Made by a program: the position numbers and the translations under genes
Shown here: positions 37,033 through 46,535 of the stretch, one piece after another
Layout: every line of letters starts with the position of its first letter
How positions within the stretch are numbered: the stretch's first letter is position 1
From: Chersky-840 sp963810195
Lineage (GTDB): Bacteria; Actinomycetota; Acidimicrobiia; Acidimicrobiales; UBA8190
Length of the DNA stretch: 64,000 nucleotides
Direction: 5' to 3'
Assembly: GCA_963810195.1 (NCBI GenBank)
Contig: CAWEMO010000001.1
Location: 1,178,001-1,242,000, forward strand
The notes under the pieces: model-generated
Databases searched by the model: none
Seen by the model: the letters and a program-made list of their open reading frames with translations, nothing else
What the model was told of the DNA's origin: nothing

Positions 37033-37905
37033 CAGCGGTCACCCCCATCATCGCCTCGAGCTGCTCGACGTAATGGGCGCGCGACGTCGTGGCGGAAGCG
37101 CAGCGCCAGGGCCGTGGCCCCCACGTCGCCATAGGCGCGCACGGTGGCGGCGGCCGTGTCGGGGTCGCCGACGGGATCGAGGGGCGGTTCGGGGGCGAGC
37201 ACCACGTCGAGGGGCACCTCCCGCTCCTCCATGGCGGCGACGACGGCGTTGTCGGCGAGCAGCGCCCGCAGGCCCTCGAGGGGCAGGCCGAAGGGGATCC
37301 AGCCGTCGCCCAGCTCCAGCGCGCGCCGCAGCGACCGGCGGGTGCGGCCTCCCACCCACAGCGGGACCCGAGGCTGCACTCCGCTCGGCTCGACGACGAA
37401 GCCCTCGAAGGCGTAGTGGGTCCCCGAGTAGCTCGGGACGCGCCGGGAGAACGAGCTCCGGATGGCGCGCAGGGCGTCGTCGGCGCGGTCCCCGCGGCCC
37501 GCGAAGGGCACACCGAGGAGGTCGAACTCCGCCTCGAGGGACCCACACGCCGACCCCGAGGACGACGCGTCCCCCACTGACCATGTCGAGGGTGCCGTAG
37601 CGCTTCACGACCTCGAGGGGATGGTGGTAGCCGAGCACCAGGACGTGGGAGAGCAGCCCGATGGACTGCGTCGAGGCGGCGACGTAGGCCAGCGTGGTGA
37701 GCGGGTCCCAGTACCGCCCGCCCCGGGTGCCGGCGGCGGCGCTCGGGATGGCGACGTGCTCCGGGCACGAGACCCACTCGTAACCCGTGCGCTCGGCGGC
37801 CCGGGCGACCTCGACCACGTCCTCGATCCCGCCGCGCTCCTCCCACTCCGGTGGGTCGAAGCGGGGATTGAGGTTCACCACCGGAGTCACGATGCCCAAT
37901 CGCAC
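37016..37905 (-). CDS. LLM-class (F420-dependent-type) oxidoreductase (two frameshifts)
   Basis: About 295 residues intended, luciferase-like monooxygenase fold: VRLGIVTPVVNLNPRFDPPEW, AERTGYEWVSCPEHVAIP, LLSHVLVLGYHHPLEVVKRYGTLDMVSGGR (in parts), then FDLLGVPFAGRGDRADDALRA and PLWVGGRTRRSLRRALELGDGW in the next frame, and the terminal RAHYVEQLEAMMG in another. Slips are near 37545 and 37080. GTG at 37905 has GGGGAGGGG well spaced upstream; GTG at 37911 is too close to it. Substrate unknown. Confidence 0.83.
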
Positions 37906-38047
37906 CCGCACCCCCTCCCCGCCACACGGTGCGGCCTCGTCCCGCCGGGCGGCGACCATCATGGCGGGTTTCCCCCGCCTTGCCGCAGAGACCTTCCCCA
38001 CGCCCGCCCGACACGTACCCTGTGGGGCGCGAGCACGGTGGGGCGGA

Positions 38048-38797
38048 TCAGACGAGCAGGGCCACGGCGGCGGTGACGCCCACGGCGATGATGACGCCGC
38101 GCAGCAGCGGGGCCGGCAGGCGCCGGCCCAGCACGCCGCCGACCTGGCCCCCCACCACCGATCCCGCGGCTACGAGCCCGGCGGCATCCCACGCCACGTG
38201 GGCGAAGACCATGAAGAGCACGGCCGCGGCCCCGTTCACGAGCAGGGCGAGGACGTTCTTCGCCGCGTTGAGGCGCTGCAGGTGGTCGGCGACGAAGATG
38301 CCGAGCAGTGACACGAGGATCACGCCCTGGGCCGCTCCGAAGTACCCGCCGTACACGCCGGCGAGGAACACCGACGCCAGCAGGGCGGGCCCGCCGTGGG
38401 CGTGGCGGTCGCGGGCGCGCGCCAGGCGCGCCGAGAGGCGCGGCTGCAGTGCCACGAGCACGCAGGCCACCAGGATGAGCGCGGGCACGACGTGGCGGAA
38501 CACGCTGCCCGGCAGGACCAGGAGCAGAATGGCGCCGACGACGCCCCCGGTGACCGAGCCGGCCCCGAGGACCAAGAGACGGGGGCGCTGGCCGCGCAGC
38601 TCCGACCGGTACGCCACCGCACCGCTCAGCGAACCGGGTACGAGTCCCACGGTGTTGCTCACGTTGGCCACGACGGGCGAGAACCCGAATGCGAGCAGGG
38701 TCGGAAAGGTGATGAGCGATCCCGAGCCGACGATGGTGTTGATCGTCCCCGCCACCAGGCCCGCGCCGGCGATGGCGAGGGCTTCGAGCACGGACAT
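38048..38797 (-). CDS. TauE/SafE (TSUP) family membrane permease
   Basis: 249 residues, intact. It has about seven to eight hydrophobic segments and the duplicated TSUP motif: AGLVAGTINTIVGSGSLITFPTLLAFG near the N-terminus and AGVYGGYFGAAQGVILVSLLGI in the second half (both read in parts). The family exports or imports sulfite, sulfoacetate and other small organic anions. Nothing nearby fixes the substrate. ATG at 38797, divergent from the APC permease gene. Confidence 0.9.
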   Translation of the reverse strand: MSVLEALAIAGAGLVAGTINTIVGSGSLITFPTLLAFGFSPVVANVSNTVGLVPGSLSGAVAYRSELRGQRPRLLVLGAGSVTGGVVGAILLLVLPGSVFRHVVPALILVACVLVALQPRLSARLARARDRHAHGGPALLASVFLAGVYGGYFGAAQGVILVSLLGIFVADHLQRLNAAKNVLALLVNGAAAVLFMVFAHVAWDAAGLVAAGSVVGGQVGGVLGRRLPAPLLRGVIIAVGVTAAVALLV

Positions 38798-38869
38798 GGG
38801 AAGGGTCTACCGGAGCGGGAGGGGGCCCTCAACACCGTCGGCGCCCCACCGGCGCGAGGTCCCGGGGCG

Positions 38870-40821
38870 ATGACCGAACCGCGCCCGGGGCGGGGCGGCA
38901 CGGCCTCGTCGGTGTGGCGCCTGCTCGTCGGCCGACCGCTCCCCTCGAGCCACATGGCCCACGAGGAGATCACCCAGGTCCAGGGGCTCTCGGCGCTGTC
39001 GCTCGACGCCTTGACCTCGGTGGCCTACGGGCCCGAGGCCATCCTGGTCGTCCTGGCGGTGGCGGGGGCGGGCTCGCTGCACCTGATCCTGCCCATCACG
39101 GGGGCGATCGTGGTGCTGCTCGCCATCCTCGTCGTGTCGTACCGCCAGGTCATCGACGCCTATCCCTCGGGCGGGGGCGCGTACGCGGTGTCGCGCTCGA
39201 ACCTGGGTACCAACGCCAGCCACGTGGCGGCCGCCTCGCTGGTCGTCGACTACACCCTCACGGTGTCGGTGTCGATCGCGGCAGGTGTGGGGCAGCTCAC
39301 CTCGGCCTTCCCGGGTCTCGCCCCCGCCACCGTGCCGCTGTGCCTGGCCGCGCTGGCGCTCATCACCGTGCTCAACCTGCGTGGCCTGGGCGACAGCGCA
39401 CGCGCCTTTTTGCTGCCGACCCTGCTGTTCATCGTGGGCCTTCTCGCCATCATCGCGGTGGGGCTCGTCCACCCGCTCGCGCTCCACGCGCCGCAGCTCG
39501 GGCACCGCAGCGTCGCCACCAGCGGGCTCGAGGCCGTCGGGGTGCTGCTCGTCCTGAAGGCTTTCGCCGCCGGGTGCAGCGCCTTGACCGGCGTGGAGGC
39601 CATCGCCAACGGCGTCCCGCTGTTCCGCGAGCCGCGCCAGACACGCGCCAAGCACACCGAGGCCCTGCTCGGGCTGATCCTGGGGGCCATGCTCCTGGGC
39701 CTTGCCACCCTGAGCGTCCGTTTCCACATCGAGCCCCGCAGCGGCCAGACCGCGCTCAGCCAGATCATGGGGGAGGCCGTCGGCAGGCACGCCGCCTACT
39801 ACGTCGTGTCCCTGGCCATCACCGCCGCCCTGGCCCTGGCGGCGAACACGTCGTTCGGGGGGCTGCCCCTCCTGGCCAGTCTCCTCGCCCGGGACCATTA
39901 CCTCCCGCACTTCTTCCTGGTGCGCGGCGACCGCCAGATGTACAGCAACGGCATCGTGGTGCTGGCCCTCTTCTCGGGCGGCCTGCTCGTGGCGGTGGGC
40001 GGCAACACCCAGCGCCTCATCCCGCTCTTCGCCATCGGCGTCTTCACCGGGTTCACGCTGTCGCAGACCGGGCTGGTGGTGCACTGGTGGAGGACGCGGC
40101 CGTCGCGCTGGAGACGGCGGGCCGTGATCAACGGGGTGGGGGCACTGGCCACCGGCGTGTCGACGGCCGTGTTCCTCCTCACCAAGTTCACCTCGGGCGG
40201 ATGGGTCGTCCTGGTGGCGGTGGTCGTCTTCGTCACCCTGTTCCGCCGCGTCCACCGCTACTACGCACGGGTGGCCGAGCTCCTCGGGTTCGGCACCCTC
40301 CCCCCCGGCCGCGCGCCGCGGCCCGCGCCTTTGTCATCGTTCCCGTGACCACCATCTCGAGGTTGACGTCTCGCGCCCTGGCCGAGGCGCTGTCGCTGGG
40401 CCACGCGGTGGTGGCGGTCACGGTCATGTTCAGCGACGGCGACCAAGCGCACGCCGACGAGCTGCGGCGCCAATGGGAGGCGTGGCACCCGGGAGTCCCG
40501 CTGCGCGTCCTGCGCACCGAGTACGCGTCGGTGGTGCGACCGATCGTGGAATTCATCGACGCGGAGCGGGCCACGCGTGACGAGCAGATCGTGGTGCTCA
40601 TCCCCGTGGTGGTCCCCACCCGACTGCGCTACCGCGTGCTCCACAACCACGTCGAGGTGCTGCTGTCGGCGGCCCTGCGCACCCGCACCGACGTCATCGT
40701 GGCGCGCGTGCCCATGTCGCTCGACCCTGACGCGCCCCACCTTCCGCTCGACACCACGACGTCGGGGGACGCCGACGACGAGCCCGCATCCCCGGCGTCG
40801 ACCGACTCCGTCGAGGGGTGA
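38870..40821 (+). CDS. APC-superfamily amino acid permease with C-terminal soluble domain (one frameshift)
   Basis: About 650 residues intended. The N-terminal 480 residues hold about twelve membrane helices of an APC permease: ITQVQGLSALSLDALTSVAYGPEA, YPSGGGAYAVSRSNLG, CSALTGVEAIANGVPLFREP and NTSFGGLPLLASLLARD. Near 40312, in a GCGCGCCGCGGCCC run, the frame slips. The soluble tail (RAFVIVPVTTISRLTSRAL, LEALSLGH-like ALAEALSLGHAVVAVTV, LHNHVEVLLSAALR) continues in the next frame to 40821. The tail resembles the cytoplasmic domain of KUP/APC-like permeases. ATG at 38870. This is the last frameshifted gene before a long intact stretch. Confidence 0.85.
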
Positions 40822-41066
40822 GCTCCGGAGCCCATCGAGCCGGGTCGACGGGCTCGGGACCGAATCGACGCGGACCGCATCGAATCGACAGGGCGCGAGT
40901 CGATCGCTAGGGTCGAAGACGTACGGGCAACGCTGATCCGCTTGCCCAAAACCCCCAACCAGTAAAGGATTTTTCGGCGCGCGCCAGAGAGACGGTGATG
41001 GGTGAGGGAAGGGCGCGTCGTTGATGCACGTGGAGCACGTGTGACACACGTTCACAGGGAGCCGCC

Positions 41067-42428
41067 GTGTTGAGCTTGATTCGACTCTCCGCTCCGCGCC
41101 ACGCCATCCGACGGGAAAAGCGCGGCGTGGTGCGCCACCCCGCCACCAAGGTCGTCGCTGCGCCGCTGGTGACGGCCACTGCCGTGGTGGCCATGGACTC
41201 GGTGAGCATGACGTCGTCACCCCAGACCCACGCGTCCGACGCCAGCAATACGGAACCCACCGCACCCCAGCCCCACCAGGCCGTGCGGTCGTTCCCGGAG
41301 GTCACCCAGGCGACCGTCGCCGCGCCCACCACCACGATCGCCGCCCCCCCCAGCACCACCAGCACCACCAGCACCACCACCCACCTGGTGCCGACCCACA
41401 CCGCCGGGCCCGAGGCGCTGGCCCGCCGCACGGTGGCGCCGGGCAGGGCGCTGTCCAAGGCTCCACCGAAATCTCCGGTCAAGGCGTCGGCCGGTGCCGG
41501 GACCCCGGTCGCCGCGGCCGTGAACCAACCCCGGTCGGCCAAGACCATCCCCCTCGGCGACTACGCCGGCTCGGGGGACCCCAGTGCGCTCGCCCAGTTC
41601 GCCTCGATCACGGGGACGCATCCCGTGCTCGCCTCGGACTACCTCCTGCGGACGAGCGGCTGGGACGGCATGGACGGCGCCGGCGGCAGCGAGGACTGGA
41701 TGCTCGACCAGTGGCGCAACTCCGGATACCGCCTCGTGCTCGGAGTTCCCATCCTCCCCGGCGGCTCGGGAGGAACGCTCGCCGAAGGTGCCACCGGCGC
41801 CTACAACCAGTACTTCACCATCCTCGCCCAGACGCTGGTCAACGACGGGGCCGCCAACGCCATCTTGCGGCTCGGGTGGGAGTTCAACGGCACCTGGTAC
41901 CCGTGGAGCGTGGCCAGCAACACCGACGCCCAGAACTTCGCGGCGTTCTGGCGCCAGATCGTCGACACCATGCGGGCGGTGCCGGGCCAGCAGTTCCAGT
42001 TCCTGTGGAACCCCAACGGCGGCGGGTCCTCGAGCTGGAACCTCGAGCTGGCCTACCCGGGATCGGCGTACGTCGACTACATCGGCACCGATGTCTACGA
42101 CGAGTACTGGGGGACGCCGTTCACGTCGCAAGCCTCGTGGACCAACGCGGTGAACCAGACGTGGGGCCTCAACTGGTTGGCCAACTTCGCCGCCGCGCAG
42201 GGAAGGTCCATCGCCCTGCCGGAATGGGCCGACGACTTTCGTACCGACGGGTACGGACTGGGAGACGATCCCAATTTCATCAACCAGTTCGCCAACTGGA
42301 TCACCGCCAACAACGTGGCATTCACGTGTATCTTCTCGTACAACGACACGACTGGCGGGCAGGACAACGACATCACCGACGGCAGTTTCCCCAACGCCCT
42401 CGCCGCCTTCCGCGCTGATTTCGGCTGA
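41067..42428 (+). CDS. Secreted GH26-like glycoside hydrolase
   Basis: 453 residues, intact, GTG start with CAGGGAG upstream. A basic N-terminus and a short hydrophobic segment suggest export. Residues about 50-160 are a Thr/Pro/Ala-rich linker (TTTIAAPPSTTSTTSTTTH). The catalytic domain resembles GH26 mannanase/lichenase barrels: GWDGMDGAGGSEDWMLDQWR, AILRLGWEFNGTWYPW (acid/base Glu) and GRSIALPEWADDF (nucleophile Glu). DYIGTDVYDEYWG is also typical. Substrate is probably an extracellular beta-mannan or beta-glucan. The 245-base gap before it holds no gene; it has a short AT-rich patch (AAAGGATTTTT) and CACGTG repeats near 41030. Confidence 0.85.
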   Translation: MLSLIRLSAPRHAIRREKRGVVRHPATKVVAAPLVTATAVVAMDSVSMTSSPQTHASDASNTEPTAPQPHQAVRSFPEVTQATVAAPTTTIAAPPSTTSTTSTTTHLVPTHTAGPEALARRTVAPGRALSKAPPKSPVKASAGAGTPVAAAVNQPRSAKTIPLGDYAGSGDPSALAQFASITGTHPVLASDYLLRTSGWDGMDGAGGSEDWMLDQWRNSGYRLVLGVPILPGGSGGTLAEGATGAYNQYFTILAQTLVNDGAANAILRLGWEFNGTWYPWSVASNTDAQNFAAFWRQIVDTMRAVPGQQFQFLWNPNGGGSSSWNLELAYPGSAYVDYIGTDVYDEYWGTPFTSQASWTNAVNQTWGLNWLANFAAAQGRSIALPEWADDFRTDGYGLGDDPNFINQFANWITANNVAFTCIFSYNDTTGGQDNDITDGSFPNALAAFRADFG

Positions 42429-42473
42429 CCCCACCCCGGGGAGGCGGCGATGGGCAACGGATGACGGTCTGAG

Positions 42474-43343
42474 ATGACGCTCGGACCTGACTCGCTCGTA
42501 CTGTGCTCGGGCACGATCCCGCGCGACACGAGCTTCCGGGCACGGCTCGAAGCCGCATCGGACGCCGGGTACGACGCAGTGTCGCTGTGGGGACGCGACT
42601 ATGCGCGGGCCCGGCGCGACGGCCACAGCGACGCCGAGATGCGCGCCATGCTCGACGACCACGGCCTCGTCGTCGCCGAGATGGACCCGGCCTGGTGGTG
42701 GACGCCCGGTGCCGGTGACGTCCACATCCCGGCGGAGCTCGACACCATGGAGGTGTTCTGCCACGGCGAGGACGACCTGCTGCGCATGGCGGAGGCCGTG
42801 GGGGCCCGTTCGCTCAACGCCGTCGACGTCCTCGGGGGGACGTGGTCCGTCGAGGAAGGTGCCGAGGCCTTCGCGTCCTTGTGCGACCGCGCCGCCCGGC
42901 ACGGCCTGCTCGTCCACCTGGAGTGGCTGGCGTGGTCGCGGATCCCCGACGTGGCGACGGCCTGGGAGATGGTCCGGATGGCCCAGCGGAACAACGGCGG
43001 ACTCAACGTCGACACCTGGCACTGCGCCCGCACCGGGACCACCACCGACGACCTGCGGGCGTTGCCCGGCGACCGCGTGCTCGGCATCCAGCTCAGCGAC
43101 GCGCCGCGGCGCGGCGAGGCGGATCTCCTCCACGCCACCCTGCACGACCGGGCACTACCCGGAGAAGGCGAGCTCGACCTGGCGGGGTACCTCGGCGCCC
43201 TGCGCGACATCGGGGTCCGCGCCGCGACGGGAGTGGAGGTGTTCTCCGACGCGCTGCACGCCTCGGGCGCGCACGCCGCGGCTGGCGCCGCGGCCGGCGC
43301 CACCCGGCAGGTCCTCGCCACGGCACAGCGGACGCGGTCGTGA
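42474..43343 (+). CDS. Sugar phosphate isomerase/epimerase-type TIM barrel protein
   Basis: 289 residues of the xylose-isomerase-like TIM-barrel (AP endonuclease 2) family. Features are a barrel start LVLCSGTIPRDTSFRARLEAASDAGYDAVSLWGRD (in parts), LVHLEWLAWSRIPDVATA, GGLNVDTWHCARTG and VLGIQLSDAPRRG, with metal-ligand Glu/Asp/His. It overlaps the next gene by four bases (GTGA). With the Gfo/Idh partner it probably handles a sugar or cyclitol. Substrate not identifiable. Confidence 0.85.
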   Translation: MTLGPDSLVLCSGTIPRDTSFRARLEAASDAGYDAVSLWGRDYARARRDGHSDAEMRAMLDDHGLVVAEMDPAWWWTPGAGDVHIPAELDTMEVFCHGEDDLLRMAEAVGARSLNAVDVLGGTWSVEEGAEAFASLCDRAARHGLLVHLEWLAWSRIPDVATAWEMVRMAQRNNGGLNVDTWHCARTGTTTDDLRALPGDRVLGIQLSDAPRRGEADLLHATLHDRALPGEGELDLAGYLGALRDIGVRAATGVEVFSDALHASGAHAAAGAAAGATRQVLATAQRTRS

Positions 43344-44461
43344 GCGCGCCGGGCGACGCGAGCTCGCCGCTCGGCGCGGTGGTGGTGGGAACCGGCTTCG
43401 GCTGTTACTCGCACGTGCGGGCGCTGCGTCACGCCGGCTTCGAGGTGCGGGCCCTGGTCGGGCACAACCCCGACAAGACCGCCGAGCGGGCCCGGATGTT
43501 CGAGGTGCCGCGCGCCTGCGCGACGCTGGCCAAGGCCCTGGCGCTTCCGGGCGTGGACGCCGTGACCGTCGCCACCCCACCGCACGCCCACGCCGAGCTC
43601 GCGCTCGAGGCGATCGAGGCCGGGAAGCACGTCCTGTGCGAGAAGCCCTTCGCCCGGGACGCGGACGAGGGACGCGTCGTGCTGCGATCGGCTCAGCAGG
43701 CCCGGATCGTCCACCTCCTGGGGACCGAGTTCCGCTACGACGCCGGGCAGGCGCTGCTGGCCCGGGCGGTCCGGGACGACCTCGTTGGCGCCCCCCGTAT
43801 GGCGACGTGGTTGATGCACGTCCCGATGCTCGCCGACCCGGACGCGCTCGTCCCGCCGTGGTGGGCCGACGCCTCGGTCGGCGGAGGATGGCTGGGGGCC
43901 CACGGATCCCAGCTGATCGACCAGATCCGGGCGACGCTGGGCGACTTCGCCGGGGTGAGCGCGTCGCTCGCCCATGTCGTGGACCGCCCGATGACCGCGG
44001 ATGACGGCTTCGTCGTGCACTTCCGGTTACGAAACGGGTGCGTCGGAGTGCTCCAGAGCACGGCGTCGGATCGCGGCATCGTGGTCGAGACCCGGGTCAC
44101 GGGGTCCGCCGGCACCGCCTGGATCGAGGGCGTGGGCGCCACGGTCAAGGTGGCCGACGCATCGGGGGTGCGCACGCTGGCTGTTCCCGACGAGCTCCGC
44201 TCCGACCCCGCCCCACCCCTGCCTGACGGCGCCGTCACGACCACCTACGAGCAGATGACCACCTTCGGGGTCGAGTACGGGCCCTACACCCGCCTCGCGG
44301 CCGCCTTCCGGGACCGGATCCGGGGGGTCCCGGTCACGGGACCGGAGCCCGCCACCTTCGTCGACGGCGTGGCCCAGATGGAGGTGCTCGACGCCATCCG
44401 CCACTCGGCGCACCACGGCGGCGAGTGGACCGCGGTCGAGCCCACGGGCGCAGCCGGCTAG
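43340..44461 (+). CDS. Gfo/Idh/MocA-family NAD(P)-dependent oxidoreductase
   Basis: 373 residues with a GTG start overlapping the previous stop. The N-terminal Rossmann fold has AVVVGTGFGCYSHVRALRHAG and VDAVTVATPPHAHAELALEAIEAGKHVLCEKPF (in parts); EKP is the family's catalytic lysine motif. The C-terminal half has GGGWLGAHGSQLIDQIRATLG, with the substrate-binding Asp and His. Likely oxidises a sugar or inositol derivative together with the upstream isomerase-like protein. Confidence 0.88.
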   Translation: MSAPGDASSPLGAVVVGTGFGCYSHVRALRHAGFEVRALVGHNPDKTAERARMFEVPRACATLAKALALPGVDAVTVATPPHAHAELALEAIEAGKHVLCEKPFARDADEGRVVLRSAQQARIVHLLGTEFRYDAGQALLARAVRDDLVGAPRMATWLMHVPMLADPDALVPPWWADASVGGGWLGAHGSQLIDQIRATLGDFAGVSASLAHVVDRPMTADDGFVVHFRLRNGCVGVLQSTASDRGIVVETRVTGSAGTAWIEGVGATVKVADASGVRTLAVPDELRSDPAPPLPDGAVTTTYEQMTTFGVEYGPYTRLAAAFRDRIRGVPVTGPEPATFVDGVAQMEVLDAIRHSAHHGGEWTAVEPTGAAG

Positions 44462-44809
44462 CGCCGGCGACCCCCCTGCGCCTTCGCCGTCGCCTCTGGC
44501 GCGGTGTTCGGGTCCGCGAACGCCGGGCGGTGGCGTTGTACGGTCATATCCATGGCCGTGGCGCGGCTGGTGCACGTCGAGGCGGAACGGTGAACCACCC
44601 GACACCTCCGGGGACGGCACGCCGCGCCGTGCGCCCGAGGGACGGGCCTCACCACGCACCGGGCTCGACGCCACTCCCTGACCGTGTCCGTCGGGACCAC
44701 GGACAGTGATTCCTTCAAGTTCCCCGAGGTTCGTGACGACCCAACAGGACGTGGCCTCGATCGGGCGTGAAAGTGTGGGCCGGGGCCGGCGCCAACGGGA
44801 GGTGTCCGC
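44462..44809. other. Intergenic stretch, no supported gene
   Basis: About 350 bases between the Gfo/Idh gene and a small conserved gene. The open frames in it are Arg/Pro-rich shadows with no start signal. No terminator-like stem with a T-run, tRNA or repeat was seen. Confidence 0.5.
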
Positions 44810-45052
44810 GTGAGCATCGTCGACGCAATCACCTCCAGCCGTCCCGGGACCGTCCCGTCGCCCGCGGTGGGCATGAAGGTCGCCGTCCGCAACCGGTACC
44901 TCGGCACATGGAGCGCGGGCTTCGAAGTGGTCGCACTGCATCTCGACGGGTACTCGATCAGGCGGACCTCGGACGGGGCGGTGCTCCCCGAGGTGATCCC
45001 GTTCAGCGACGTGCGTGAACCGTGGTCCCCCGCCGATGACTGGGTGGGCTGA
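44810..45052 (+). CDS. Small conserved hypothetical protein
   Basis: 80 residues with a GTG start and GGAGG nine bases upstream. Sequence blocks are SRPGTVPSPAVGMKVAVRNRYLG, then WSAGFEV, GYSIRRTSDGAVLPEVIPF and DVREP. The 'GYxIRRxSDGxVLPxxxxF' pattern looks like a small beta-barrel (SH3-like) fold. I recall similar short proteins in actinobacteria but know no function. Confidence 0.7.
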   Translation: MSIVDAITSSRPGTVPSPAVGMKVAVRNRYLGTWSAGFEVVALHLDGYSIRRTSDGAVLPEVIPFSDVREPWSPADDWVG

Positions 45053-45070
45053 ACCGGCACCACCTCTCTC

Positions 45071-45108
45071 CTCTCCAACCGGCCCGGGTTCTCTCCAACC
45101 GGCCCGGG
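45071..45108. repeat. Two 18-bp direct repeats
   Basis: CTCTCCAACCGGCCCGGG occurs twice, 20 bases apart (45071-45088 and 45091-45108), in the gap upstream of the PadR gene. It contains CCGGCCCGGG, so it could be an operator or a simple duplication. Confidence 0.7.
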
Positions 45109-45148
45109 CATACGGTCCCGCCTGTGATGGCTCGGCGGCCGATATAGG

Positions 45149-45514
45149 ATGCCCGGCGTGGCCAAGGGAAGCCGGAAGCCGGAAGCCAAGCATCCCGAGT
45201 CGCTCGGGACCTTCGGGCGCTACGCCGGCCCTGCCACGCTCATCCTCGCCAGCCTCGCCGACGGCGCCAAGCACGGCTACGCCCTGACCAAGGACATCGA
45301 GGCCTTCGCCGGGGTGCGGCTGGCGCCAGGCACGCTGTACGAGGCGCTCAGCCGGCTCCAGGGGCAGGGCCTCATCGAAGCCGTCGAGAGCGACGACCGG
45401 CGCCGCCCCTACCGCCTGACCGCGGTGGGAGCCTCCGCCCTGCGGGCCCACCTCGACACCCAGCGCCGCGTGGCCGACGTGGGGCTGCGCCGTCTGGCCG
45501 GGACGTGGGGTTGA
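45149..45514 (+). CDS. PadR-family transcriptional regulator
   Basis: 121 residues; a GTG at 45158 (VAKGSRKPE) with AGGA upstream is an alternative start. The PadR winged helix is clear: TLILASLADGAKHGYALTKDIEAFAGVRLAPGTLYEALSRLQGQGLIEAV (in parts) and RRPYRLTAVGASAL. PadR regulators commonly control a membrane protein gene in the same operon, as here. The 18-bp repeats upstream are candidate binding sites. Confidence 0.9.
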   Translation: MPGVAKGSRKPEAKHPESLGTFGRYAGPATLILASLADGAKHGYALTKDIEAFAGVRLAPGTLYEALSRLQGQGLIEAVESDDRRRPYRLTAVGASALRAHLDTQRRVADVGLRRLAGTWG

Positions 45515-45515
45515 C

Positions 45516-46535
45516 GTGGACGAGCCCTCCCCCGACACCGTCCGCCGCGCCGAGGTCTTGCTGCGCTGGTACCCCAAGGACTGGCGGGCCCGTTACGGCG
45601 ACGAGTTCGCCGAGCTGCTGATCTCGGACCTCATCGAGCGACCGCGCTCGTGGCAGCGCGCCGTGGACGTCGCCCGCAACGGGCTCGTGGCCCGGCTGTC
45701 GGCGGCGGGTCTGGGGGCGCGACCGCTCGAGTCCTCCGAACAGGCGCGAGCGAGCCTGGCGTCGCTGGGGTGCGCGCTGGCCGTCTTCCTCGCCTTCGGC
45801 GTCGCCATGTGGTCGCAACTGACGGTGGGCTGGCAGTGGTCGGAGCCCGACACCACGGCGACCAGGACGGCCATGGTGGTGATGTCTGTGGCCGTGGTGC
45901 TCTTCCTGACCCTGGCCGTGCTGGCGGCCGTCCCCGTCGTGTGGGGAGTCCTCACGCGTCTGGCCCGCCGCCAGGGGCAGGGCCTGGCGCGGCCGGCGGC
46001 ACTCGCGGCGCTGTGCGTCACGACGCTGATCGCCGGCAGCCACCACTTCGGCAACGGCTGGCCCGGCACCGGCGGCCACGCCTGGGCGCAGCAGGGCCTC
46101 GTCCCGGGCGGGGTGGCGGCGTTCTCGTGGGCGTCGACCCTCTTCGTGTCGTCGTACTGGGCCCATCCGAGTGCCCTGGCGTCGTTCCCCACCGGCGAGA
46201 TCGCCTGGATGGCGATCAGCCCTCTGGCCGTGATCGGTCTCGTCGCGGGTGCCACCACGACCGTCCGTCGCCTCGAGCTGTCGCCGCGCACGCTGCGATT
46301 CGAGGGACGGCTGGCGGGTGTCGCCACCTCGGGGATGCTCGTCTTCCTCGGCGGGTGCTGCAGCTGGATCCTCGACGGCGGGCCGGGGCCGAGGAACCTC
46401 TTTCACACCGGGACCATCGACGTGGTGGGGCTCGCCGTGATGGCCGGCTCCATCGCCGTCGCGTACCGGGCTGCGTCCCGGGCCCGGCTCCTCGGGCGCA
46501 CGGTCGCGCCGGACGTCACCCGGTGCGCTGCGTGA
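45516..46535 (+). CDS. Multi-pass membrane protein paired with PadR
   Basis: 339 residues, GTG start one base after the PadR stop. The N-terminal cytoplasmic part (RRAEVLLRWYPKDWRARYGDEFAELL) is the motif seen in many PadR-linked actinobacterial membrane proteins. About six hydrophobic segments follow (for example ALAVFLAFGVAMW, VMSVAVVLFLTLAVLAAVPVV, AWMAISPLAVIGLVAG). No transporter motif is visible. Its end overlaps the convergent VOC gene by about 20 bases. Confidence 0.8.
   Translation: MDEPSPDTVRRAEVLLRWYPKDWRARYGDEFAELLISDLIERPRSWQRAVDVARNGLVARLSAAGLGARPLESSEQARASLASLGCALAVFLAFGVAMWSQLTVGWQWSEPDTTATRTAMVVMSVAVVLFLTLAVLAAVPVVWGVLTRLARRQGQGLARPAALAALCVTTLIAGSHHFGNGWPGTGGHAWAQQGLVPGGVAAFSWASTLFVSSYWAHPSALASFPTGEIAWMAISPLAVIGLVAGATTTVRRLELSPRTLRFEGRLAGVATSGMLVFLGGCCSWILDGGPGPRNLFHTGTIDVVGLAVMAGSIAVAYRAASRARLLGRTVAPDVTRCAA

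Noticed and set aside
40822..41066. Riboswitch upstream of the GH26-like gene
   Set aside because: The leader has an AT-rich patch and CACGTG repeats but matches no riboswitch core I recognise.
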